DNA of 12,672 bases from Chloroflexota bacterium. GTDB taxonomy: Bacteria > Chloroflexota > Dehalococcoidia > Lucifugimonadales > Lucifugimonadaceae. This document shows positions 1 to 6,309 of this stretch, piece after piece (within the stretch, counting starts at the first letter, position 1; every line of letters begins with the position of its first letter). The translations under genes and the position numbers were made by a program. The notes beneath the pieces were generated by a model. That model was not told the DNA's origin, ran no database searches, and saw nothing but the letters and a program-made list of their open reading frames with translations. The stretch lies in contig PASL01000011.1 of NCBI GenBank assembly GCA_002712125.1, positions 1 to 12,672 of the forward strand, read 5' to 3'.

Positions 1-40
1 CAGATGCAGTAAGCATCCATGCGGTATGACCAGAATCCAT
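1..40 (-). CDS. amt: Ammonium transporter, N-terminal fragment (partial, runs off left edge)
   Basis: Only the first 13 codons lie in the window; they read MDSGHTAWMLTAS on the minus strand. The D-x-A-W-M-L-T/x-x-S/A pattern is the familiar start of the first membrane helix of Amt/AmtB ammonium channels, which continues into an LMTPGLAFFYGG-like stretch outside the window. The ATG at 40-38 has a good Shine-Dalgarno sequence, GGAG at 50-47, with a 6-nt spacer. Upstream is an 11-bp phased repeat array that looks like a nitrogen-control operator, which supports the identification independently. With so few residues the call rests on this motif plus context; another membrane protein is possible but less likely. 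Confidence 0.72.
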   Translation of the reverse strand, partial: MDSGHTAWMLTAS

Positions 41-66
41 AATTTTCTCCTATAAATATATTTTTA

Positions 67-93
67 GTTATAGAATTAAATGTAAATTGTAAA
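67..93 (-). promoter_or_regulatory. Candidate promoter of the ammonium transporter gene
   Basis: On the minus strand a -35-like TTTACA (93-88) is followed after a short 15-bp spacer by a -10-like TATAAC (72-67). This would start transcription near position 60 and give a leader of about 20 nt containing the GGAG ribosome site. The suboptimal spacing and -35 fit an activator-dependent promoter, and the 11-bp half-site array abuts it at 95. In DNA this AT-rich, hexamer matches arise easily by chance, so this is a candidate only. Confidence 0.35.
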
Positions 94-94
94 T

Positions 95-154
95 ATTTCT
101 TTTATGTTTCATACTTGTTTCTTTTATGTTTCATATATGTTTCTAATATGTTTC
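95..154 (-). promoter_or_regulatory. 11-bp phased GAAAC half-site array (GlnR-like operator)
   Basis: On the plus strand GTTTC occurs at 106-110, 117-121, 128-132, 139-143 and 150-154, with ATTTC at 95-99. This makes six half-sites at exactly 11-bp spacing. On the minus strand, the sense strand of the ammonium transporter, they read GAAAC-n6 repeated. Known GlnR operators of actinobacteria are built from GTnAC-n6-GAAAC-n6 units with this same 11-bp spacing, and amt is a classic GlnR target. OmpR/PhoB-family regulators in general bind 11-bp direct repeats. The array spans 55-114 nt upstream of the transporter start and 33-92 nt upstream of the amidohydrolase start, so it could control both. 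Pairs of units also form a 22-bp tandem repeat (96-117 and 118-139, nearly identical). Confidence 0.6.
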
Positions 155-170
155 GTAGTAATTCTTTCTA

Positions 171-176
171 TATAAT
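171..176 (+). promoter_or_regulatory. Candidate -10 element of the amidohydrolase gene
   Basis: A perfect TATAAT lies 10 nt before the ATG at 187, and no convincing Shine-Dalgarno sequence is present. Initiation about 7 nt downstream of the hexamer would leave a leader of only a few bases. There is no clear -35 at the usual distance (148-153). The AT-rich context makes chance occurrence likely. Confidence 0.3.
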
Positions 177-186
177 ATAAGAAGTT

Positions 187-1032
187 ATGATTATAGATTC
201 ACATTGCCATGCATGGAAAATTTGGCCCTATATGCCTCAAGTACCTGATCCTGAAAACCATGGGTCAATAGAATTACTCTTAAATAAACTTACATTAAAT
301 AATGTCGATTTAGCGACAATAGTATGTGCAGAAATATTTAATAATTTTAATAATAATTCTTATATTTATGAAAAAATAAAGTATTATCCAGATAAATTTT
401 TACAATTAGCAGACATCGATTCTATGTGGTCAAAAACATATCATACTTCAGGGGCAGCTAATAGGCTAGAAAAAGAAATGAATAAATATAATATTCTTGG
501 ATTTACTCATTATGTTGCAAAAGAGGATGATGCATCTTGGTTTAATTCTTCTGATGGATTAGATTTTTTTAAATTGGCAAGTGATAATAAACTAGTTGCG
601 TCACTAGCCCTATCTCCAAATCACCAAAAAGAGCTAAGAAAATTAGCCGAAAGATTTCCAAATCTAAATATCCTATGCCACCACATGTCAGGTTTAACTG
701 CAAAAAACTCTGATTTAAAAACAAATTTGATTGAAGTAAAAGAAAGCTCAAAGCTAGATAATATACATCTAAAATTCTCTGGGTTCCATTATGTAGACAA
801 AATACATTGGAAATATCCATATGATGATTCAAGATGGATTTTTGAAGAGTGCTACAATTCTTATAATAAAAAAATGTGTTGGGGTTCAGATTTCCCTGTA
901 GTTCAAGATTCTATGACTTATAAGCAAACTATTGAAGCTTTGAGGAAAAACTGTAATTTTATTGATGAAAACGATATGAATTATATTTTGGGAAAAACAT
1001 TAAACAAAATAATCAAGACGAGGTTTTCTTAA
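187..1032 (+). CDS. Amidohydrolase-2 (ACMSD-like) family metal-dependent hydrolase
   Basis: A 281-residue protein of the amidohydrolase-related TIM-barrel superfamily (amidohydrolase_2 type, which includes ACMSD decarboxylase, 4-oxalomesaconate hydratase-like enzymes and lactonases). The start MIIDSHCHAW carries the metal-binding H-x-H pair (His6, His8). A further histidine pair, HHMSG (His165/166), lies in the middle, and WGSDFP with Asp235 is the conserved late metal-ligand or catalytic motif. Length fits the family, there is no signal peptide, and a cytoplasmic enzyme is expected. Substrate cannot be deduced; family members act on carboxylic acids, lactones or ring-cleavage products. It is divergent from the ammonium transporter and shares the 11-bp repeat region with it, so a role in nitrogen or carbon scavenging is possible. 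Its last 20 nt overlap the 3' end of the convergent peptidase gene. Confidence 0.85.
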   Translation: MIIDSHCHAWKIWPYMPQVPDPENHGSIELLLNKLTLNNVDLATIVCAEIFNNFNNNSYIYEKIKYYPDKFLQLADIDSMWSKTYHTSGAANRLEKEMNKYNILGFTHYVAKEDDASWFNSSDGLDFFKLASDNKLVASLALSPNHQKELRKLAERFPNLNILCHHMSGLTAKNSDLKTNLIEVKESSKLDNIHLKFSGFHYVDKIHWKYPYDDSRWIFEECYNSYNKKMCWGSDFPVVQDSMTYKQTIEALRKNCNFIDENDMNYILGKTLNKIIKTRFS

Positions 1033-2278
1033 CCCGTCTAAATAAAATAAATAATACCAGTGTTAAGGCTAGAAAGGATAGAATTATAAAGTAGTTGTTT
1101 CTAACAAATACTTTATCCATAAAACTTTTATTCTTAGGAGATTGAATTCCTAGTTCTTCGTGTAAATTATCTTTCCATGAAAAGTATAATTGATCCAAAT
1201 CAAATCCGTAAATATTAGTAAATTCAGTATCAATCGCGGAATATGATTTAATCTTTCTTATCCTTTCGAATAAATTGGCTATTTTTTTTTCACCATAATT
1301 ATCTATTAAATAACGAACCACACTTTGACTTTGTCCATATGCTAAAATTGTCTCTTTAGGATCTCCAGGGAAGGTATTAAGTTGCTTGAAAGGCAACAAA
1401 TTTTCTGTTTCAATACCCCATCTTAGAATGGAAGAATATTTCTGTGGAGTTATATCGGAATATTCAGAGAGACCTTCATTTAACCATAATGGTAAAAAAT
1501 CGCTATCATCAGTAGCAATTGAACTAATAATATGAGTTATTTCGTGATTTACTGTTTCAAAAACCTGATCATCTATCAATACAATTACAATTTTTTCATC
1601 CGAAAAAGCCTGACCTAATATTGTCAATTGTTCACTAGAAGTTTTACTTTTATGAGTTACAGCCGAATCCATATCATATTTATTGTTATACATGACAAGA
1701 TTAATAGTATTTTGAATATTAACATCGAGTAATTTAGACATTTCAGTAATTGTTTGATCTAAAATATTTGACACGGCTTCGGCTAAATCTTTAGATATAT
1801 CATAAAAAAATACATTCGATTTTTCTGTACTTATTTCTTCCCATTTAAATCTATTATCATGATAAAAAAATAAAAAATCTTCTGAAATATATGAGGAATT
1901 ATCCTCAAAAATAAACTCATAAAAATATTTAATTGTGGTAGATGGTGGAATAAAATTATTTATACTACCCGAATTAAAAAAATATTCTGCAACATTTTTA
2001 TTAGCTAATTTATTTAAATCCATATATGAGTACTGAGAAGTTGTACGATTGCCAATAAAAATCACTAACTTAACATCTTCTATATTTTTTTCAGAAATGA
2101 AATTAATGTCAAAATTTATACCATTAGGAAAATCAGAAGTAACAGATTGTTCTAATATATCTATATATTCTGTGTATTCAGAAAATAAAATACTATTTTT
2201 GAAAATACTCATAAATATTACAAAAATTACAAAAATTATTATTAGAGATAAATTTATTTTTTTCGTAAAGTATTCCAT
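1013..2278 (-). CDS. Membrane-anchored gluzincin metallopeptidase (peptidase MA-like)
   Basis: A 421-residue protein. It has an N-terminal hydrophobic helix (about residues 9-26), an extracytoplasmic beta-rich region (about 45-155), a zinc-peptidase domain and a C-terminal membrane helix (about 396-414) ending in a basic RRVKK tail. The zinc site is HEITH (His245, Glu246, His249), followed by WLNEGLSEY with Glu268 as the third ligand. This is the gluzincin arrangement of the peptidase MA family. The topology suggests a catalytic domain outside the cell membrane held by two anchors. The gene starts 25 nt inside the phosphatidyltransferase gene, so the two are translationally coupled; its 3' end overlaps the convergent amidohydrolase gene by 20 nt. 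The start at 2278 is the first in frame and includes the whole first helix; Met23 would cut through it. Its substrate is unknown. Position suggests cell-envelope function. Confidence 0.78.
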   Translation of the reverse strand: MEYFTKKINLSLIIIFVIFVIFMSIFKNSILFSEYTEYIDILEQSVTSDFPNGINFDINFISEKNIEDVKLVIFIGNRTTSQYSYMDLNKLANKNVAEYFFNSGSINNFIPPSTTIKYFYEFIFEDNSSYISEDFLFFYHDNRFKWEEISTEKSNVFFYDISKDLAEAVSNILDQTITEMSKLLDVNIQNTINLVMYNNKYDMDSAVTHKSKTSSEQLTILGQAFSDEKIVIVLIDDQVFETVNHEITHIISSIATDDSDFLPLWLNEGLSEYSDITPQKYSSILRWGIETENLLPFKQLNTFPGDPKETILAYGQSQSVVRYLIDNYGEKKIANLFERIRKIKSYSAIDTEFTNIYGFDLDQLYFSWKDNLHEELGIQSPKNKSFMDKVFVRNNYFIILSFLALTLVLFILFRRVKKTSS

Positions 2279-2862
2279 GAATCAAAAAATCTAATCCCTG
2301 CACTAATAGGTGTACCAATAGCAAGAATCCACAAAGCATAAATTGGATTATTTAGAATCAAGGATATAATTAAGACTATTAATCTTTCAGGTCTTGTTAG
2401 TATTCCAGCAGTACCTGAAACTCCTAATGATTCAGATCTAGCACGAATATAACTTACCATAATAGAGCCAACTAAAGCAAAAATACATAGGTATATTTCA
2501 AAATTATTTTCAGATCCATTATTGAGATAATAAAAAACTAAAGAAATAAAAATTATCGCCTCAGAAATTCTATCAAAAACGGAATCTACTAAGGCACCTG
2601 CATTACTTGCAGTATTTGTTTTTCTTGCAATACCTCCATCTAACATATCAAATGAAGAACCTACAATAAGTATGATTCCTGAGGTAATAAAGCTTCCTTG
2701 ATAAATATAAAAAGATGAAATTAAAGTGACCAAAAAACCTAAAATTGTAACTTTCGACGCTGTAAATTTAATACTTATAAATAGATTTACTAAGGGTTTT
2801 TCGTAATATTGTTCAATAAGACTCCTCAATTTATACCTGAATTTTTGCAAATCTAAAATCAT
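2254..2862 (-). CDS. pgsA: CDP-alcohol phosphatidyltransferase, probable phosphatidylinositol-phosphate synthase
   Basis: A 202-residue integral membrane enzyme. The complete CDP-alcohol phosphotransferase signature D-x2-DG-x2-AR-x8-G-x3-D-x3-D is present at residues 72-97: Asp72, Asp75, Gly76, Ala79, Arg80, Gly89, Asp93 and Asp97. The aspartates bind divalent metal and Asp97 is the expected catalytic base. About five or six hydrophobic segments follow, and SYIRARSESLG resembles the region of PIP synthases (mycobacterial PgsA1) that contacts inositol phosphate. The proposed reaction is CDP-diacylglycerol plus inositol 3-phosphate giving phosphatidylinositol phosphate and CMP. The substrate assignment rests largely on the adjacent ino1 and PimA-like genes; phosphatidylglycerophosphate synthase is the alternative. 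Its ATG lies 1 nt after the glycosyltransferase stop, with an AAGG inside that gene's end. It overlaps the downstream peptidase gene by 25 nt. Confidence 0.82.
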   Translation of the reverse strand: MILDLQKFRYKLRSLIEQYYEKPLVNLFISIKFTASKVTILGFLVTLISSFYIYQGSFITSGIILIVGSSFDMLDGGIARKTNTASNAGALVDSVFDRISEAIIFISLVFYYLNNGSENNFEIYLCIFALVGSIMVSYIRARSESLGVSGTAGILTRPERLIVLIISLILNNPIYALWILAIGTPISAGIRFFDSWNTLRKK

Positions 2863-2863
2863 A

Positions 2864-4033
2864 TTAAAATACCTTGTTTTTAGATTTTTTTGAAGTATTA
2901 TTACTTATGCTTTTTACCTTATTGAAATAACGAAGTATACTATTAGTTACTTTTTTCCAACTATACTGCTCGACCGACAACCTCCCATTTAATTCAAGTG
3001 ATGTCCTTAAAGATGGATTATCTATGAGTTTTTTTACTGCTTCTGCTAGTGATTTTTCATTTTTTGGATCAACCAAAATTCCATTATATCCATCTTTAAT
3101 CACAGACTGAAAACCAGGAATACGAGTGGCAACTACAGGAGTTGATGAGGCCATAGATTCTATAGTAATGAACCCAAAACTCTCCTTGCCAGTATTTGGT
3201 GCTATGAATATATCTGCATGTTGATAGTAACTAGGTAATTCAGACTCTGACATTGGTCCTAAAAATATCACATCATCTAAAGATCTTTCCCCCATAACTC
3301 TATATGATTCTTTGTCTGGTACTCCTGAGCCTACAACAATTAATCTTAATTTAGGATATTGCCATTTTAATCTAGAGTATGCTCCAAGAGCATATCTTAA
3401 ACCTTTTCTGGACTCATTAACTCTTCCTACAAAAAGTAAATTTATATTTTCACTTTTCATGACAGTTGGCCTTTTAGAGGGATTTGAAAATCTATCTACA
3501 TCTAAGCCATTTGGTATTACCTTATAATCTGAAGGAAAATATTTGTTATGAAAGATTTTCGCAGGTTCTGAAACAGCTATTCTCCCATCTAATCTATTAG
3601 CAAACCTTTCAAGCAGTCTTAACCTTTTGCCTAAAATATACCCCTTAGATCTACCTTCATTATAAGCATGAAAAGTACCTATAGTTGTAGATTTAGAAAA
3701 TCTAGCTGCAGTAAGAGATGTGAGTGGCATTAGTGGCTCATGAATGTGAACTATATCAAATTTCTCAGATTGTAAAAAGGATTTTAATCTCCATTCATGC
3801 CACAGAGAAATTGAAATTCTTGCAATAGAGCCAGCAGTTGGAAAAGGGATAGACCTACCCAATGGAACAAAATTAACATTTTCTAAATCAACTAATGGAT
3901 CTTCCTTTGAGCATGGACCTATAACTGAAACTTCATGACCCCTTGATATCAGTTCGCTACTTAATGAGGATATGTGTCTTTGAACACCACCAGGATGTGC
4001 AAAATCATAAGGAGAAATCTCTGCTATTTTCAT
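2864..4033 (-). CDS. pimA: GT4-family glycosyltransferase, PimA-like (phosphatidylinositol mannosyltransferase)
   Basis: A 389-residue GT-B retaining glycosyltransferase. The N-terminal Rossmann half opens SPYDFAHPGGVQRH, close to PimA's start with the acceptor-loop Gly-Gly (15-16). VHIHEP (95-100) and FHAY (His122, likely the PimA His118 equivalent) follow. In the C-terminal half, FVGRVNESRKG supplies Arg204 and Lys210, with the spacing of PimA Arg196/Lys202. The EX7E motif is Glu284 and Glu292 (ESFGFITIE). PimA transfers mannose from GDP-mannose to the 2-position of phosphatidylinositol at the inner face of the membrane. There is no signal peptide; a basic, Ser/Asn-rich tail (371-389) is extra. 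AGGA at 4043-4040 is a suitable ribosome site. The neighbours ino1 and the phosphatidyltransferase support an inositol-lipid acceptor. The sugar donor is not provable from sequence alone. Confidence 0.8.
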   Translation of the reverse strand: MKIAEISPYDFAHPGGVQRHISSLSSELISRGHEVSVIGPCSKEDPLVDLENVNFVPLGRSIPFPTAGSIARISISLWHEWRLKSFLQSEKFDIVHIHEPLMPLTSLTAARFSKSTTIGTFHAYNEGRSKGYILGKRLRLLERFANRLDGRIAVSEPAKIFHNKYFPSDYKVIPNGLDVDRFSNPSKRPTVMKSENINLLFVGRVNESRKGLRYALGAYSRLKWQYPKLRLIVVGSGVPDKESYRVMGERSLDDVIFLGPMSESELPSYYQHADIFIAPNTGKESFGFITIESMASSTPVVATRIPGFQSVIKDGYNGILVDPKNEKSLAEAVKKLIDNPSLRTSLELNGRLSVEQYSWKKVTNSILRYFNKVKSISNNTSKKSKNKVF

Positions 4034-4089
4034 TTCATTTCCTAAAACATATAAAGCTATATTTATGGTTAAGTGTATAACAATTTACT

Positions 4090-4095
4090 ATTATA
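4090..4095 (-). promoter_or_regulatory. Candidate -10 element between ino1 and the glycosyltransferase gene
   Basis: The 106-nt gap between the ino1 stop and the glycosyltransferase start contains a perfect TATAAT on the minus strand. No good -35 lies 17 bp upstream of it. It could be an internal promoter for the glycosyltransferase, phosphatidyltransferase and peptidase genes. The gap holds no convincing terminator, so read-through from ino1 is equally possible. Confidence 0.25.
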
Positions 4096-4139
4096 TACGC
4101 ATTCAAAATTCGGACTAATTTTACTATTTAAATATCTAA

Positions 4140-5222
4140 CTATTTCGCTTGATCTAAATCGGCAAAATCTTCGACTGCTTTTCTAGCATCATCGTCCCTC
4201 ATTTGTAATGGTGGAGATTTCATAAAATATGCTGAAGCAGGTTCTACAGGGCCACTTATTCCTTTATCTAATGCAATTTTAGCATTTCTAATTGCATCAA
4301 TAGCAACTCCTGCAGAGTTTGGACTATCTTCAACTTCTAATTTTAATTCTACGTTTAATGGCTGATCTCCCCATGATGTGCCTTCTAGCCTAATATATGC
4401 CCACTTTCTATCTTCAAGCCAAGGGACATGGTCAGATGGGCCGATATGAACATCATCTGTAGGTAATTCTTTTTCTAATTGTGATTGAACAGCATTAGTT
4501 TTAGAAATCTTTTTAGATTTCAATCTTGATCTTTCAAGCATATTATAGAAATCTGTATTACCACCAAAATTTAACTGGTATGTTTTATCTAACCTAACAC
4601 CTCTATCTTCAAACAACCTAGCAAGTACTCTATGGACGATTGTTGCGCCAACCTGAGACTTAATATCATCTCCCACTATTGGTAAACCTCTATCTTTAAA
4701 TCTTTTTTGCCAGTAAGGTTCTTTCGCTATAAAAACTGGAATACAGTTTACAAAAGCACAACCTGCAGAAAGAACTTGTTCTACATACCATTTAGTTGCT
4801 TGCTCTGATCCTACCGGTAAATAATTTATTACTACATCCACTTTTCGATCTCTCAATATCCCAACAATATCTGATGTTTCACCTGATGCTTTATCGATTA
4901 CTTCTTCTAAATATTCTCCAATACCATCATGAGTCATACCTCTATCAACTTTTACACCCATATTTGGTACGTCATGAAATTTTAAGGCGTTATTATTTTT
5001 GGTAAATAAAGCTTCAGATAAATCTTTACCAACTTTTTCTTTATCAACATCAAACGCAGCAACTATATTAACATCACTTAATGCGTACCCACCAAGCACG
5101 TTATGCATTAAACCTGGAATTTTTTCCGAAGCTTCATCAACTTCGCTATACTTATATAAACCTTGTACGAGGGAAGAAGCACAATTTCCCGCGCCGATAA
5201 TAGCTACATTTATCTTGCCCAT
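4140..5222 (-). CDS. ino1: Inositol-3-phosphate synthase (myo-inositol-1-phosphate synthase)
   Basis: A 360-residue enzyme that converts D-glucose 6-phosphate to 1D-myo-inositol 3-phosphate with bound NAD, the first committed step to inositol lipids. The Rossmann motif GAGNCASS (residues 10-17) opens the protein. NYLPVGSE (133-140), GDDIKSQ (184-190), NFGGNTDF (218-225), [12 protein letters not shown] (231-242, with active-site lysines) and EDSPNSAGV (298-306) are the family signatures. Length and motif order match the short actinobacterial/archaeal type, not the roughly 500-residue eukaryotic type. A strong AGGAG at 5233-5229 with a 6-nt spacer supports the ATG at 5222. It lies 82 nt downstream of the HTH regulator gene and upstream of the PimA-like and phosphatidyltransferase genes, all on the same strand. 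Together these form an inositol-phospholipid gene set. Confidence 0.95.
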   Translation of the reverse strand: MGKINVAIIGAGNCASSLVQGLYKYSEVDEASEKIPGLMHNVLGGYALSDVNIVAAFDVDKEKVGKDLSEALFTKNNNALKFHDVPNMGVKVDRGMTHDGIGEYLEEVIDKASGETSDIVGILRDRKVDVVINYLPVGSEQATKWYVEQVLSAGCAFVNCIPVFIAKEPYWQKRFKDRGLPIVGDDIKSQVGATIVHRVLARLFEDRGVRLDKTYQLNFGGNTDFYNMLERSRLKSKKISKTNAVQSQLEKELPTDDVHIGPSDHVPWLEDRKWAYIRLEGTSWGDQPLNVELKLEVEDSPNSAGVAIDAIRNAKIALDKGISGPVEPASAYFMKSPPLQMRDDDARKAVEDFADLDQAK

Positions 5223-5303
5223 ATTATTCTCCTATATCAATTGAAATTTACTAATTTAAATAATATTAGAATTTATATGGATAATAGTGCTTTTTTTTCT
5301 ACT

Positions 5304-5331
5304 ATTAGTTCCCTAAAGTTCCGGAACTAAT
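5304..5331. repeat. Inverted repeat over the regulator's stop codon
   Basis: ATTAGTTCC (5304-5312) and GGAACTAAT (5323-5331) are perfect 9-bp arms around a 10-nt loop. Inside, AGTTCCGGAACT (5317-5328) is a perfect 12-bp palindrome, so two alternative structures or a dyad protein site are possible. On the regulator's strand it is followed by an A-run, not a U-run, so it does not look like an ordinary intrinsic terminator. A weaker AT-only dyad (TAATAGT 5282-5288, ACTATTA 5301-5307) lies next to it. Confidence 0.5.
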
Positions 5332-6243
5332 TAACATTTTCTCTGATATTTCCGAAAGCGAAAAAATTGGTATATATGGATTACTTCCAGACCAAATATA
5401 TTCAAAATGATTCCTAAGTATTCTACCATAATCACTGTTGGACTTGATCTGCATCATCGGAACTAATCCATCAAATGAGGATTCACCATAAATATTTTGT
5501 AAATTTGAAAATTGATAAGATTCCATGAAGGTATATTTTTCTGTCATAATGAGATAGGATGATGGCCAATGATTAACGAATTTTACGTCAAGAGAAAATC
5601 TAGAAAGATGTTGTGATTTTTTTTTGATAGAAGCAATCATATTCATACTTCTCCAGCTATCACTGTAAAGTGGACCTGACTTAAAAACTTCATCATCATC
5701 AAAAACTATACCATCTTCGGCTATTGCTCTAGCTTTAGCAAAATCACTATTTGGATTAACCAATAAAGCCTTAATCTTTATTTTTCTGTTTTCACTTAGC
5801 ATTTTTCTTAGAATATCAGCATAACCTTTATCACCAAAAAATTCTCTTAGTCCTATTCCTTGCAAAAGTATTTCGCCTGTTGAAGAATCAAGAACATCAG
5901 AAATTGCATCGACAGTTTTTGAATCCAAACTTCTAGGGCCAAGAATTTTTTCGTAACCGTATTCTAATGCTGAAGATAAAAATTCAGTAAACTTACCTAA
6001 TACTTTGATGTCTCTTGAATCTTGTTCACTTATATTTGTAAATTCTCTATTCACCTGGGTAATATTTTCTAAACTCTGTCTAGAATGTATACCTGGGTTT
6101 ATAAGTTTTTCAATTTCATTTTCTGAAATAACCCAAGTTTTTCCAAGACGTTTTGCCGGTATAATCCCTTGCGAGAGCCACTTGTAAACGGTTTTCTCAC
6201 TTACGTTTAATTTTATTGCTACTTCTCTAACTTTTAGATTCAT
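5305..6243 (-). CDS. Transcriptional regulator: excisionase/MerR-like HTH plus possible degenerate PLD-like domain
   Basis: A 312-residue protein. Residues 3-48 form an excisionase-type (HTH_17/MerR-like) winged helix: VREVAIKLNVSEKTVYKWLS, then IPAKRLGKTWVISENEI. A polar linker (about 50-75) leads to an alpha/beta domain (about 105-290). Its segments GEILLQGIGLREFF, KIKALLVNP, YLIMTEKYTFMESYQF and the closing HFEYIW pattern suggest a non-catalytic phospholipase-D-like sensor fold. No intact H-x-K-x4-D motif is visible. The fold is an inference; the effector is unknown. No Shine-Dalgarno precedes the ATG, but a TATAAT lies 5 nt upstream, so the mRNA may be leaderless. Placed directly before ino1 on the same strand, it is a candidate local regulator of inositol-lipid genes. 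A phased 10-bp repeat lies just upstream, and an inverted repeat covers its stop codon. Confidence 0.72.
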   Translation of the reverse strand: MNLKVREVAIKLNVSEKTVYKWLSQGIIPAKRLGKTWVISENEIEKLINPGIHSRQSLENITQVNREFTNISEQDSRDIKVLGKFTEFLSSALEYGYEKILGPRSLDSKTVDAISDVLDSSTGEILLQGIGLREFFGDKGYADILRKMLSENRKIKIKALLVNPNSDFAKARAIAEDGIVFDDDEVFKSGPLYSDSWRSMNMIASIKKKSQHLSRFSLDVKFVNHWPSSYLIMTEKYTFMESYQFSNLQNIYGESSFDGLVPMMQIKSNSDYGRILRNHFEYIWSGSNPYIPIFSLSEISEKMLISSGTLGN

Positions 6244-6248
6244 TATTA

Positions 6249-6254
6249 ATTATA
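6249..6254 (-). promoter_or_regulatory. Candidate -10 element for a leaderless regulator mRNA
   Basis: A perfect TATAAT lies 5 nt before the regulator's ATG on the minus strand, the distance expected when transcription begins at the start codon. A second TATAAT at 6289-6284 is an alternative that would give a leader of roughly 35 nt without a ribosome site. Neither has a recognisable -35. Confidence 0.32.
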
Positions 6255-6278
6255 TAAAAAGATATAAAAAGGTGTATT

Positions 6279-6308
6279 TTTCTATTATATTCTAAAATAT
6301 TCTAAAAT
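6279..6308. repeat. Three phased 10-bp repeats upstream of the regulator
   Basis: ATTCTAAAAT occurs twice in exact tandem (6289-6298 and 6299-6308). A degenerate third unit, TTTCTATTAT (6279-6288), lies in the same 10-bp phase. The array fills much of the 66-nt gap between the GGT-family stop codon (6310-6312) and the regulator start. It overlaps the more distal candidate -10. It could be an autoregulatory binding site, or simply AT-rich slippage. Confidence 0.5.
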
Positions 6309-6309
6309 T

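Noticed and set aside
95..161. The left-edge repeats as a CRISPR or transposon end
   Set aside because: The 11-bp period without spacers of constant length does not fit CRISPR, and there is no inverted partner or transposase. Operator half-sites explain it better.
569..832. Open frame on the minus strand inside the amidohydrolase gene
   Set aside because: It lies entirely within a well-supported gene on the opposite strand, and its product is hydrophobic low-complexity sequence without a motif.
2210..2242. Tandem ATTACAAAA-like repeat
   Set aside because: It encodes the Ile-Phe-Val pattern of the peptidase's first membrane helix; coding of a hydrophobic stretch in AT-rich DNA explains it.
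4105..4122. AAAATT/AATTTT hairpin between ino1 and the glycosyltransferase gene as a terminator
   Set aside because: The 6-bp stem is entirely A-T and is not followed by a U-run on the transcribed strand.
4796..5244. Two plus-strand open frames opposite ino1
   Set aside because: They mirror the conserved ino1 coding sequence, have no ribosome site and show no recognisable domain.
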